Below the pieces are notes generated by a model. That model did no database searches. It had not been told where the DNA came from and was given only the letters and a program-made list of their open reading frames with translations. Positions 5,663 through 13,141 of a stretch of 17,084 nt of DNA are shown here, piece after piece; positions within the stretch are counted from its first letter, which is position 1, and every line of letters starts with the position of its first letter. Both the position numbers and the translations under genes were made by a program. The stretch spans positions 1 through 17,084 of the forward strand of contig JAWUXM010000043.1 of NCBI GenBank assembly GCA_034111325.1, in the 5' to 3' direction. The stretch comes from JAWUXM01 sp034111325 (GTDB taxonomy: Bacteria; Pseudomonadota; Alphaproteobacteria; Rickettsiales; JABIRX01).

Positions 5663-7636
5663 ATGACGAAGTTTAAACTAGAATCAGCCTATAAACCTGC
5701 TGGTGATCAGCCATCTGCAATAAAACAGCTATTAAAAGGCTTGAAAAACAAAGAGCAGGATCAAGTATTATTAGGTGTTACGGGCTCAGGAAAGACATTT
5801 GCCATGGCGCATATTATAGCCGATCAGCAAAAGCCAGCACTCATTTTGGCACATAATAAAACTTTAGCAGCGCAGCTTTATGGTGAGATGAAAGAGTTCT
5901 TTCCGCATAATGCAGTGGAATATTTTGTTTCTTATTATGATTATTATCAGCCAGAAGCCTATATTCCTAAAAGCGACACATATATTGAAAAAGACTCGTC
6001 GATTAATGAGCAGATTGATTTAATGCGTCACTCAACAACACGCTCTCTATTAGAGCGTAAAGATGTAATCGTTATTGCTTCAGTTTCGTGTATCTATGGT
6101 TTGGGTTCGCCAGCCCTATATTCTGAAATGACTTTAAAGCTTAGTAAAAATGCAACTATGAAAAATCTAGTTGAGCAGTTAGTGAACCTGCAATATGAGC
6201 GCAATGATGTTAGTTTTGTGCGCGGTAAATTTCGCATTCGTGGTGATTCAGTTGATATTTTTCCTTCACATTTAGAAGATAGAGCTTGGCGTTTGTCACT
6301 ATTTGGCGACGAGATAGAACATATTCATGAGTTTGACCCACTAACTGGCAAAAAACTTGCTGAGCTTACTGAGTGTACGCTGTACGCAAAGAGCCACTTT
6401 GTAACGCCAGAGGAGACAGTGAAAAGAACTATCGTCCATATTAAGGAGGAGTTGGAAAAGCGCATTGAATATTTTTCTAATAATAATCTATTAGTCGAAT
6501 CACAGAGAATTGCACAGAAAACTAGATTCGATATTGAGATGCTTACTGAAACTGGTAGTTGTAAGGGCATAGAAAATTATTCACGTTATTTGACAGGTCG
6601 GCCAGCAGGAGCTCCACCGCCAACATTATTTGAATATTTTCCCAAAGATGCACTTTTATTTGTTGATGAGAGCCATGTTACAGTACCGCAAATTGGTGCT
6701 ATGTATAATGGTGATAAAGCACGTAAGGATAATTTGATTGAACATGGCTTTCGCTTGCCTTCAGCGCGTGATAATCGCCCATTGCAATTTGCTGAATGGG
6801 ACGGGATGCGCCCAAAAACAATTTTTGTTTCAGCAACCCCCGGGAAATTTGAATTAGAGCGCACAAAAGGGAAATATATAGAGCAGATTATTCGTCCAAC
6901 AGGCCTGCTTGACCCGCTTTGTGAAATTCGCCCACTTGATAAACAAGTTGATGATTTAATCGAAGAATGCCGTGCGACAATTGCGCAAGGTTTTAGAATC
7001 TTGGTGACAGCGCTGACCAAAAAAATGGCGGAGCATTTAAGCGACTATATGACAGATATTGGTTTCAAAGTCTCTTATATTCACTCTGATGTAAAAACTT
7101 TAGAAAGGGTGGAAATTATCTATGATTTACGTCAAGGCGTCTATGACGTATTAATCGGGGTGAATTTATTGCGTGAAGGTTTGGATATTCCTGAATGTGG
7201 TTTGATTGCGATTTTAGATGCTGATAAAGAGGGCTTTCTACGTTCAGAAACTTCTTTGATTCAAACGATAGGGCGTGCAGCGCGTAATTCAGAAGGGCGG
7301 GTGATTCTCTATGCAAATCGCATTACTAACTCGATGGAGAAAGCGTTGAATGAAACTAATCGTCGGCGTGAGATTCAGTTAGCACATAATACAAAACATA
7401 ATATTACGCCAACTACCATTAAAAAAGACATTATTGATATTTTGGGAAATTTGGCTGGACGTGACAATAGAGTAGTTAGAGAGGTAATTGGCGCCCATAT
7501 GAGCGAGGCGGAAATACGAGTTAAAATTCAAAAACTACGCAAAGAGATGTTTGCGCAAGCTGCAAATTTGGAGTTTGAGAAAGCTTCAAGATTACGTGAT
7601 GAGGTCGAACAGTTAGAAAGAATTATTTTAGCATAA
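5663..7636 (+). CDS. uvrB: Excinuclease ABC subunit B
   Basis: UvrB is the damage-verifying helicase-like subunit of nucleotide excision repair; it receives DNA from UvrA and recruits UvrC. The 657-residue product is full length. Walker A is GVTGSGKT (38-45), the beta-hairpin region is YYDYYQPEAYIPKSDTYI (about 92-109), the DESH box is at 335-338, motif VI is QTIGRAARN, and the C-terminal UVR domain (about 618-657) contains LRKEMFAQAANLEFEKASRLRDE. I chose the ATG at 5663 because AGAGGG (5653-5658) precedes it and the protein then begins like other UvrB; an ATG at 5648 would add five residues. It is divergent from the NDUFA12 operon and convergent with the autotransporter gene. Confidence 0.97.
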   Translation: MTKFKLESAYKPAGDQPSAIKQLLKGLKNKEQDQVLLGVTGSGKTFAMAHIIADQQKPALILAHNKTLAAQLYGEMKEFFPHNAVEYFVSYYDYYQPEAYIPKSDTYIEKDSSINEQIDLMRHSTTRSLLERKDVIVIASVSCIYGLGSPALYSEMTLKLSKNATMKNLVEQLVNLQYERNDVSFVRGKFRIRGDSVDIFPSHLEDRAWRLSLFGDEIEHIHEFDPLTGKKLAELTECTLYAKSHFVTPEETVKRTIVHIKEELEKRIEYFSNNNLLVESQRIAQKTRFDIEMLTETGSCKGIENYSRYLTGRPAGAPPPTLFEYFPKDALLFVDESHVTVPQIGAMYNGDKARKDNLIEHGFRLPSARDNRPLQFAEWDGMRPKTIFVSATPGKFELERTKGKYIEQIIRPTGLLDPLCEIRPLDKQVDDLIEECRATIAQGFRILVTALTKKMAEHLSDYMTDIGFKVSYIHSDVKTLERVEIIYDLRQGVYDVLIGVNLLREGLDIPECGLIAILDADKEGFLRSETSLIQTIGRAARNSEGRVILYANRITNSMEKALNETNRRREIQLAHNTKHNITPTTIKKDIIDILGNLAGRDNRVVREVIGAHMSEAEIRVKIQKLRKEMFAQAANLEFEKASRLRDEVEQLERIILA

Positions 7637-7683
7637 TGACCTAGGTTCTCCATAGGTGAAGTAAAGCATTGCTATTAGGTTTT

Positions 7684-7729
7684 GGGACTGTTGAAACCCA
7701 AAAATATTGGGTTTCAACAGTCCCATTTT
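7684..7729. terminator. Long perfect hairpin between convergent genes
   Basis: Perfect 18-bp arms (7684-7701 and 7707-7724, beginning GGGACTGTTG) around a 5-base loop, followed by ATTTTC. It lies between the ends of uvrB and the autotransporter gene. The T tract suits rightward transcripts; in the leftward direction there is none. The stem is longer than a normal terminator, so it may also be a palindromic repeat used as one. Confidence 0.7.
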
Positions 7730-7733
7730 CGAC

Positions 7734-9770
7734 TTAGAATCCTACTGTGTAATTAAGGTAAATAGTAGTAGTCTTAGCGTTATTTAAAGCTTGTGTTGCG
7801 TAATTCACACCACCGCTAACATAGGTAGATTTACCTAGATCATAGCTTACACCAGTTTCTACAAAGCCTGTAGTTTTTTTGTAATCTGGCGAGTTCAGGT
7901 TAAATGTCTTATCAATTCCTGAAATCACTCCAGAATAACCATCCATTGTGCTAGATAGGGAATGCTCTAACCCTGTAGAAAAATTCAACTCTGTTTTTTT
8001 AGTGAGATCAAATTTTGCTTTTGCGCCTAAAGTTGCAGAAGTAAATTTTTGTTTCACTGTAGCAAATGTAATAGGAAAAGTCGCTCCTGCGGTTTCAGTA
8101 AATCCATCACGTGAAATCTCAGTTTTACGTATACCAACAAAAGGCTTGATCTGCAGCTTGTCTGCAACTTTTGCTGCGTAAGATAACTCAGCAAGAATTC
8201 CAGAGCTTGTTAGGTTAGTATTACCCTCACCAGCCTCAGTATTAACCAAAACATTACGTGTTACTGACATTTTTGTATCATTGTAAGATGCAGCTAATTT
8301 TAGATTGAAACCTGATTCATCTCTGCTTTGCCCAATATTTACAAAAACACCAAATAATGGTTGTGAGTTTTCCACTTCGAAATTTTGCGGGTCTTTGCTT
8401 GCAAAACTTTGGTCGATAATAATCCCTGTTCTAAAGCTAGGCGTAAAGCGATATGCCATTTTTAGATTTGCAGCATGTTCCTGTGCATTATGATTATTGA
8501 CATTAGCATATCTATAACCAACAGAAGCACAGACGTTATTAACACCAAATTTATCACAATCTTGATTAAGTGAATTTTTAAGCAAAGCGTTTTTAAGATT
8601 CATTAAAGAATAAAGCTGTGCACCATTATAATAAAGGCTAGTATAGGTGTTGTTTACGTCAACTAGTATGGGGGCATTAACATCTGTTTTTACCATAAAG
8701 GTATGATATTCATCACTAGCGCCGCCTTCATAATTGCTCTCTCCAACGATGGTTGAGCCATCAGCGGAGACGCCGTAAGCAGTAGAGTGACCACTGCCAT
8801 TAGAATTTAAGGTTCCTAGACCAGTCATTACACCATCAACATATTTAAAGGCGTGATTGTAACCGCCATTATAACTCTGACCTACAATGGTTGAGCCATC
8901 GGCGGAGACGTCGTAAGCAAAAGAGTCACCACTGCCATCAGAAGTTAAGGTTCCTAGATCAGTCATCACACCACCAATATATTTAAAGGCGTGATTGTAA
9001 TAACCATTATAACTCTGACCTACAATGGTTGAGCCATCAGCGGAGATGGCGTTAGCTATAGAAAGGCTGTCCAAATCAGGATCTAAATCTAAATCTCCAA
9101 TATCAGTCATTTTGAATGCTTTATCTGTCTCGTCATAAGCATATTTAAAGGCCCGGTAGTTATTACCATTATCGCTCGCTCCAACGATGATTGAGCCATC
9201 AGCGGAGACGCCATAAGCTTCAGAAAAGCTGTCAAAATCAGGATCTAAATCTAAATCTCCTATATCAGTCATTTTAAATACTTTATCTGTCTCGTCGTAA
9301 GCATATTTAAAGGCCCGATTGCCATTGCCATTATCGCTCGTTCCAACGATGATTGAGCCATCAGCGGAGACGCCATAAGCTTCAGTATAAAAGCTGTCAA
9401 AATCAGGATCTAAATCTCCTAGATCAGTCATTTTGAATACTTTATCTGTCTCGTCATAAGCATATTTAAAGGCACGATCCTCGCTATAGCCAACAATGGT
9501 TGAGCCATCAGCGGAGATGGCGTTCGCATGTGAATCACTGTGGCCAGGCAAAGCTCCTAAATCATGAAGCATGCCATCTGTGGCAGAATATTTATAGGCG
9601 AAATCCGGACCTGCCCCAACGATGGTTGAGCCATCAGCGGAGACGCCGCGAGCATTAGTAGAAAAGTCGCTACTTATTGCTATGCCTATATCGGTTAAAG
9701 CTGCATTGGCGCTTGCTGAATAAAGGGAAAGAGTAGTTAGGGCTGTAGTAATAAATAATAATTTTTTCAT
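7734..9770 (-). CDS. Autotransporter with HAF repeats and C-terminal beta-barrel
   Basis: A type Va secreted surface protein, 678 residues. The signal peptide is 1-23 (SASANA before the cut). The passenger (about 25-365) contains seven copies of a HAF-family motif, SADGSTIVG or SADGSIIVG, at about residues 44, 86, 134, 188, 243, 289 and 334. Between copies 3, 4 and 5 the spacing is 54 residues and the linkers AFKYAYDETDKVFKMTD are nearly identical; copies 5 to 7 are 46 residues apart. The autotransporter barrel fills about 410-678 and ends YLNYTVGF, with the terminal aromatic residue that outer-membrane barrels need. Its two Cys at about 404 and 413 lie at the linker. The gene has no close partner; a possible promoter lies at 9804-9832. 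The passenger's target is unknown. Confidence 0.85.
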   Translation of the reverse strand: MKKLLFITTALTTLSLYSASANAALTDIGIAISSDFSTNARGVSADGSTIVGAGPDFAYKYSATDGMLHDLGALPGHSDSHANAISADGSTIVGYSEDRAFKYAYDETDKVFKMTDLGDLDPDFDSFYTEAYGVSADGSIIVGTSDNGNGNRAFKYAYDETDKVFKMTDIGDLDLDPDFDSFSEAYGVSADGSIIVGASDNGNNYRAFKYAYDETDKAFKMTDIGDLDLDPDLDSLSIANAISADGSTIVGQSYNGYYNHAFKYIGGVMTDLGTLTSDGSGDSFAYDVSADGSTIVGQSYNGGYNHAFKYVDGVMTGLGTLNSNGSGHSTAYGVSADGSTIVGESNYEGGASDEYHTFMVKTDVNAPILVDVNNTYTSLYYNGAQLYSLMNLKNALLKNSLNQDCDKFGVNNVCASVGYRYANVNNHNAQEHAANLKMAYRFTPSFRTGIIIDQSFASKDPQNFEVENSQPLFGVFVNIGQSRDESGFNLKLAASYNDTKMSVTRNVLVNTEAGEGNTNLTSSGILAELSYAAKVADKLQIKPFVGIRKTEISRDGFTETAGATFPITFATVKQKFTSATLGAKAKFDLTKKTELNFSTGLEHSLSSTMDGYSGVISGIDKTFNLNSPDYKKTTGFVETGVSYDLGKSTYVSGGVNYATQALNNAKTTTIYLNYTVGF
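8740..9660 (-). repeat. In-gene HAF repeat tract
   Basis: Seven in-frame units within the autotransporter passenger. The plus strand shows the recurring word GAGCCATCAGCGGAGA or close variants. Two neighbouring units are 162 bp apart (for example 9189 and 9351) and nearly identical; others are 138 bp apart. Near-identity at DNA level suggests recent expansion and possible slippage or recombination. Confidence 0.8.
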
Positions 9771-9803
9771 GATTCAAGTAATTCTAATTTTAAGTTGCGC
9801 GAC

Positions 9804-9832
9804 TTCATAGAGTAAAATCAAGCACTAATCAA
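9804..9832 (-). promoter_or_regulatory. Candidate promoter of the autotransporter gene
   Basis: On the minus strand TTGATT (plus 9827-9832), 17-base spacer, TATGAA (plus 9804-9809), about 33 bases before the ATG. The -35 falls in the loop of the inverted repeat at 9820-9838. Confidence 0.35.
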
Positions 9833-9838
9833 GTGCTT
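9820..9838. repeat. Inverted repeat over the putative -35
   Basis: Perfect 7-bp arms AAGCACT (9820-9826) and AGTGCTT (9832-9838) around a 5-base centre that holds most of the proposed -35 of the autotransporter gene. It could be an operator. On the plus strand it is followed by TT and could be read as a weak terminator, but no rightward gene precedes it. Confidence 0.4.
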
Positions 9839-10080
9839 TTAATCTAAAAAGTGCAAATACGCCTCTTGATTGAATTATCGGCAGGCTTTGTTATTTTATA
9901 CTGTTTATAAGGGTGAAATTTAAGAAATCTGAGGCAAAGAGAGGTACGGAATTAGTCTCTTATTGGAAAATAGGAGCGTTGTTTTATCGTAAAAATCTGG
10001 TGGGGTTGACTAATTTGATGAGGAAAATTAAAGCAAGGAATAAAGTGAAGTAGCTAGAATTAAAGTCTTTTTTTCCTTTC
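9839..10080. other. Gene-poor stretch, no recognised gene
   Basis: Between the autotransporter and the katG remnant. The only frame of note is GTG at 9913 to TAG at 10053 (46 residues, basic, KIGALFYRKNLVGLTNLMRK inside). It has no Shine-Dalgarno and matches nothing I know, so I do not call it a gene. It may be further decayed coding sequence. Confidence 0.4.
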
Positions 10081-10130
10081 TGTGTCACTCCCTGAATTCT
10101 CGGAGAGAATTATAGAGGAATCTAGGAGCC
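10081..10130 (-). repeat. Dispersed palindromic element, short copy
   Basis: TGTGTCACTCCCTGA (10081-10095) is the exact reverse complement of 1071-1085 at the end of repeat unit 1, and TCTAGGAGC (10121-10129) is the reverse complement of 1086-1094. Between them AATTCTC (10095-10101) and GAGAATT (10105-10111) form a hairpin. It is fused to the front of the katG remnant. Confidence 0.55.
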
Positions 10131-10159
10131 GTAATGTAAGTGTTTTACTCTTTACTCCT

Positions 10160-10276
10160 GAATTACTTTCTCTGTGGAATGAAAATGTTTGGCTTGCTTC
10201 AAAAGAAAAGTTTGTAAAAGACTTTGCAAAGACTTGGGCTAAAGTTATGAGACTAGATCGCTTTGATTTAAACTAA
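10160..10276 (+). pseudogene. katG: Catalase-peroxidase remnant (C-terminal end of KatG)
   Basis: The encoded stretch SKEKFVKDFAKTWAKVMRLDRFDL, broken here only by its stop, matches the conserved C-terminus of catalase-peroxidase (E. coli KatG ends with a very similar [23 protein letters not shown] as I remember it). KatG is a haem enzyme of over 700 residues that removes hydrogen peroxide; only about 40 residues remain and the haem-binding and catalytic parts are gone. The open frame extends left to 10082, but that part is the palindromic element and not KatG. The left border is approximate. The gene was probably deleted with a break at or near the palindromic element. It lies directly upstream of ahr and dps. 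Confidence 0.75.
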
Positions 10277-10439
10277 CTTACTTAATTGGGTTCGTAACGG
10301 TTAATAAATTTAATCATTATAATCTTTATAATCTTTTAGTTATGAAAAAGAACAAATGAGGTTTCTTTTGTTTAAAACATAGACTAGCCTGATGGAGAAT
10401 CGTTTAAAAAATTATTAATAACCATAGAATTTAAGAATT

Positions 10440-11444
10440 ATGATAAAAGCATATGCAGCAAGTGAGCCAAAGGGTGAATTAAAAGTATTTGAATATAACC
10501 CCGGAGATCTCGGGAAAAGAGAAGTTGAAATTGACGTTGAATATTGTGGAATTTGCCATAGCGACATCAGTATGATTGATAATGAATGGGGAATGACTCA
10601 ATATCCAATTGTTCCAGGGCATGAAGTTGCTGGCAAAATTGCTAAAATTGGTCAGGATGTTAAAAATCTAAAAGTTGGAGATAATGTTGGGCTTGGTTGG
10701 CATAGTGGATATTGCGAGAATTGTGAAGATTGTGCATCTGGAGATAAAAACTTGTGTGGTCAAGGATCTGGCACTATAATTGGCAGACATGGAGGATTTG
10801 CCGATAAGGTAAGAGCTCAATGTGAAAGCGTAGTTAAAATTCCAGAAGGTGTTGATTTAGAATCTGTAGGGCCTTTATTTTGTGGTGGTGTGACAGTTTT
10901 TAATCCGCTAGTTCAATTTAATATTAAACCATATCATAAAGTCGGAGTTATTGGAATTGGCGGCCTTGGGCATATGGCTTTGCAATTTTTGAATGCTTGG
11001 GGCTGTGAAGTTACCGCATTCACGTCTAGCGATCTTAAGAAAAAAGGAGCCCTAGAGTTAGGCGCGCACCATACTTTAAATTCTACAAATCTAAAAGAAT
11101 TAGAAGAAGCAGCAAGTAGCTTTGATATGATAATTTCAACTGTAAATGTTAAACTTGATTGGAATTTATATTTAGGAACTCTAAAAACAAAAGGTAGATT
11201 ACATTTTGTTGGAGCAACTTTAGAACCTCTTGATATTAATGTTTTTAACTTAATCGCTGGACAAAAATCAATTTCTGGATCACCAGTTGGCAGCCCAATA
11301 ACAATTAAAAAAATGTTGGATTTTGTGAATCTTCATAAGATTAAACCAGTTGTTGAAGTATTTAAAATGAGCGATATAAATATAGCAATTGAAAAATTGC
11401 GTCATAATAATATTCACTACAGAGCAGTTTTAAAAAGAGATTAA
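10440..11444 (+). CDS. ahr: NADPH-dependent aldehyde reductase, zinc alcohol dehydrogenase family
   Basis: A cytosolic zinc-dependent medium-chain dehydrogenase that reduces aldehydes to alcohols, close to E. coli Ahr (YjgB). The 334 residues keep the subfamily signature CGICHSD-SMIDNEWG (36-51) and GHE (60-62). The catalytic zinc ligands are likely C39, H61 and C148 (LFCGGVTVFNPL). Four Cys for the structural zinc are at 92, 95, 98 and 106. The nucleotide site is GIGGLGH (172-178). There is no clear Shine-Dalgarno before the ATG; the leader is A/T-rich. A weak AT-rich hairpin overlaps the stop. Substrate range cannot be read from sequence. It opens the rightward accessory run ahr - dps - lipoprotein - SDR - SOUL. 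Confidence 0.88.
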   Translation: MIKAYAASEPKGELKVFEYNPGDLGKREVEIDVEYCGICHSDISMIDNEWGMTQYPIVPGHEVAGKIAKIGQDVKNLKVGDNVGLGWHSGYCENCEDCASGDKNLCGQGSGTIIGRHGGFADKVRAQCESVVKIPEGVDLESVGPLFCGGVTVFNPLVQFNIKPYHKVGVIGIGGLGHMALQFLNAWGCEVTAFTSSDLKKKGALELGAHHTLNSTNLKELEEAASSFDMIISTVNVKLDWNLYLGTLKTKGRLHFVGATLEPLDINVFNLIAGQKSISGSPVGSPITIKKMLDFVNLHKIKPVVEVFKMSDINIAIEKLRHNNIHYRAVLKRD

Positions 11445-11470
11445 CATAACTTTAGTTATGTTTTATTTAT
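11443..11470 (+). terminator. Weak terminator after ahr
   Basis: AACATAAC (11443-11450) and GTTATGTT (11455-11462), perfect 8-bp arms around TTTA, followed by TTATTTAT. The stem begins inside the ahr stop codon. It is AT-rich, so it may only reduce readthrough into dps. Confidence 0.45.
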
Positions 11471-11491
11471 TAACCTAAAAGCAAAAGAAAA

Positions 11492-11929
11492 ATGACTAAT
11501 AAAAATGTATCAGATTCTCTAAAAGTAGCATTAGCAGACAGCTATGTACTTTACCTAAAAACCCAAAATTATCACTGGAATGTGACTGGACCAAACTTCA
11601 AATCATTCCATATAATGTTTGAAGAACAATATAATGATTTGTTCACAGCGGTTGATTTAATTGCTGAAAGAATCAGGGCTCTTGGCGAAAAAGCGCCCGG
11701 AACATACGCTAAATATATTGAACTTACCAACCTTAAAGAGGGAAATGAGGAATTGAACGCTAATTCTATGATTAAAGAGCTAGCTGAAGATCAAGATATA
11801 ATAGTTAAAACCCTAACTAATACTTTAAAAGAAGCACAAAATGTTGGAGATGAAGTCACGGCGGGAATAGCTACAGATCGCATTGAAATTCACCAGAAAA
11901 ATGCTTGGATGTTGAAAAGCAGCTTGTAA
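11492..11929 (+). CDS. dps: Dps/ferritin-like DNA-protection protein
   Basis: A Dps-type miniferritin that oxidises and stores iron with peroxide, protecting DNA in stress. The 145-residue, all-helical protein shows the ferroxidase ligands H28 (NYHWNVTG), H40 (FKSFHIMFEEQY), E44, D55 and E59 (AVDLIAERIRALG). The later TAGIATDRIEIHQKNAWML is also typical. There is no long Lys-rich N-terminal tail, so DNA binding is not assured. The ATG is preceded by an A-rich leader without a Shine-Dalgarno. It sits 47 bases after ahr, and downstream of a dead katG, so it may carry much of the peroxide defence here (inference). Confidence 0.93.
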   Translation: MTNKNVSDSLKVALADSYVLYLKTQNYHWNVTGPNFKSFHIMFEEQYNDLFTAVDLIAERIRALGEKAPGTYAKYIELTNLKEGNEELNANSMIKELAEDQDIIVKTLTNTLKEAQNVGDEVTAGIATDRIEIHQKNAWMLKSSL

Positions 11930-11957
11930 TTAACCATAAACCCAACACGGTAGATAG

Positions 11958-12251
11958 ATGAATATAAAACCATACTCCATATTGATATTGATTTGTCTAT
12001 CTTCTTGTTATTCATATGAATCCGCATCTTACCAACAAAAAAATTCCGATTCTGCTACTTACACAGAAACAGAGCACTCTTTTTTTTGGGGTCTTAAAGA
12101 AAAAAAGCTGCCTTCAAAATGCAATGATAATCAGACCGCTAAAATAGAATCAAAAAACGGTTTCCTGAATTATTTCTCTAGAATATATACATTAGGTATA
12201 TATTGGCCAAGAACTCTGGAAATTGAGTGCGCAACGATTAAATCTTCCTAA
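11958..12251 (+). CDS. Small Bor-like outer-membrane lipoprotein
   Basis: A 97-residue lipoprotein: hydrophobic signal ILILICLSSC with a lipobox cysteine at residue 17. The mature part has HSFFWGLKEKKLP, KC, AKIESKNGFLNYF and TLGIYWPRTLEIECA, which resembles the lambda Bor family (HHFFVSGIG..., then GFITLGIYTPLEARVYC as I remember it). Bor of phage lambda is linked to serum resistance; nothing here proves that role. The gene follows dps by 28 bases, and its stop directly abuts the GTG of the next gene, suggesting coupling. The family call is based on pattern alone; a lineage-specific lipoprotein is the alternative. Confidence 0.6.
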   Translation: MNIKPYSILILICLSSCYSYESASYQQKNSDSATYTETEHSFFWGLKEKKLPSKCNDNQTAKIESKNGFLNYFSRIYTLGIYWPRTLEIECATIKSS

Positions 12252-13133
12252 GTGAAAATGAAAAAAGATATCAGTCACAACATCCTATTTCTTGGTTATG
12301 GCTATGTTGCTCAATATTTTTGCAAATCTTACCATTTGGATAGCCTTAATATTGGAGCTTCGATAAACACCTCAAAAGAAAAATATTTCAAAACTCCAGA
12401 CACAGTAACAACCGTTGATTTTTCAGAAATTGACGGCTTTGTTTTGGATAATTATAATAATTTCGTCATCTCCATACCGCCATTTTATCAATTAAAGACT
12501 GATATAATAATTGATAAATTTCATAAGTACTTTCTAAATCGTAAAACTCCTTATAAATTAATATATCTTTCTGCAACGTCAGTTTATGGAGATCATGAGG
12601 GTAGAAAAGTTCAGGAAGATTCAAAATTAGAAGCTGGGTCTATTAACGGCTTAGCAAGAATTGAGTGTGAAAACAAATATCTTGAATTGCAAAATAATGA
12701 GGTGGCAAATATTATTATATTAAGGTTGGCCGGAATTTACGGTGATAAAAGAAACAATATATTGTCAATTAAGGGTAAGGACACTCAAAACAAACCGTCA
12801 AACAGAATGATATCTCGTATCCATGTTGCAGATATTGTGGCTATAATTAGAGAGGTTATTTTATCAGATGAAGTCAAAAACCAAATTATTAATGTTGCAG
12901 ATAATTCCCCTTGTCCAACAAATCAAGTAAATGACTATATTTGTGAAGAATTACTAAAAATAGACAAATTACCCACAGATAATAATTTAAAAGAATCTAG
13001 ACATTCTTCATTTGCTCTAGATAATAAGGTTGTTGATAATAGCAAGCTTAAGAAAGTTCTAAACTATGAGCTAGTTTTTCCTTCATATAAAGAAGGGTTA
13101 AAACAAATTGCTAAAAATTTAAATTTAACCTAA
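12252..13133 (+). CDS. Atypical SDR, NAD(P)-dependent epimerase-like (YeeZ type)
   Basis: A Rossmann-fold protein of 293 residues related to NAD-dependent epimerases. The nucleotide motif near the N-terminus is ILFLGYGYVA (11-20). The active-site region is IYLSATSVYGDHEGRKVQED, the usual form in YeeZ-like proteins, where the YxxxK pair is not standard; NGLARIECENKYL follows, then ILRLAGIYGDKRN and RIHVADIV. Reaction and substrate are unknown. The frame opens with GTG directly after the previous stop; the ATG at 12258, two codons on, is equally likely to be the start. It is 8 bases before the SOUL gene, so all these genes are probably one transcript. Confidence 0.8.
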   Translation: MKMKKDISHNILFLGYGYVAQYFCKSYHLDSLNIGASINTSKEKYFKTPDTVTTVDFSEIDGFVLDNYNNFVISIPPFYQLKTDIIIDKFHKYFLNRKTPYKLIYLSATSVYGDHEGRKVQEDSKLEAGSINGLARIECENKYLELQNNEVANIIILRLAGIYGDKRNNILSIKGKDTQNKPSNRMISRIHVADIVAIIREVILSDEVKNQIINVADNSPCPTNQVNDYICEELLKIDKLPTDNNLKESRHSSFALDNKVVDNSKLKKVLNYELVFPSYKEGLKQIAKNLNLT

Positions 13134-13141
13134 ATTGATTT

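Noticed and set aside
6325..7316. Three minus-strand frames inside uvrB
   Set aside because: They are antisense shadows of a clear uvrB coding sequence and have no family features.
7948..8493. Two plus-strand frames opposite the autotransporter barrel
   Set aside because: Antisense shadows; the minus-strand barrel has signal peptide, repeats and the C-terminal aromatic residue.
9913..10053. GTG-started 46-residue basic frame
   Set aside because: No Shine-Dalgarno, no family match; not enough to call a gene.
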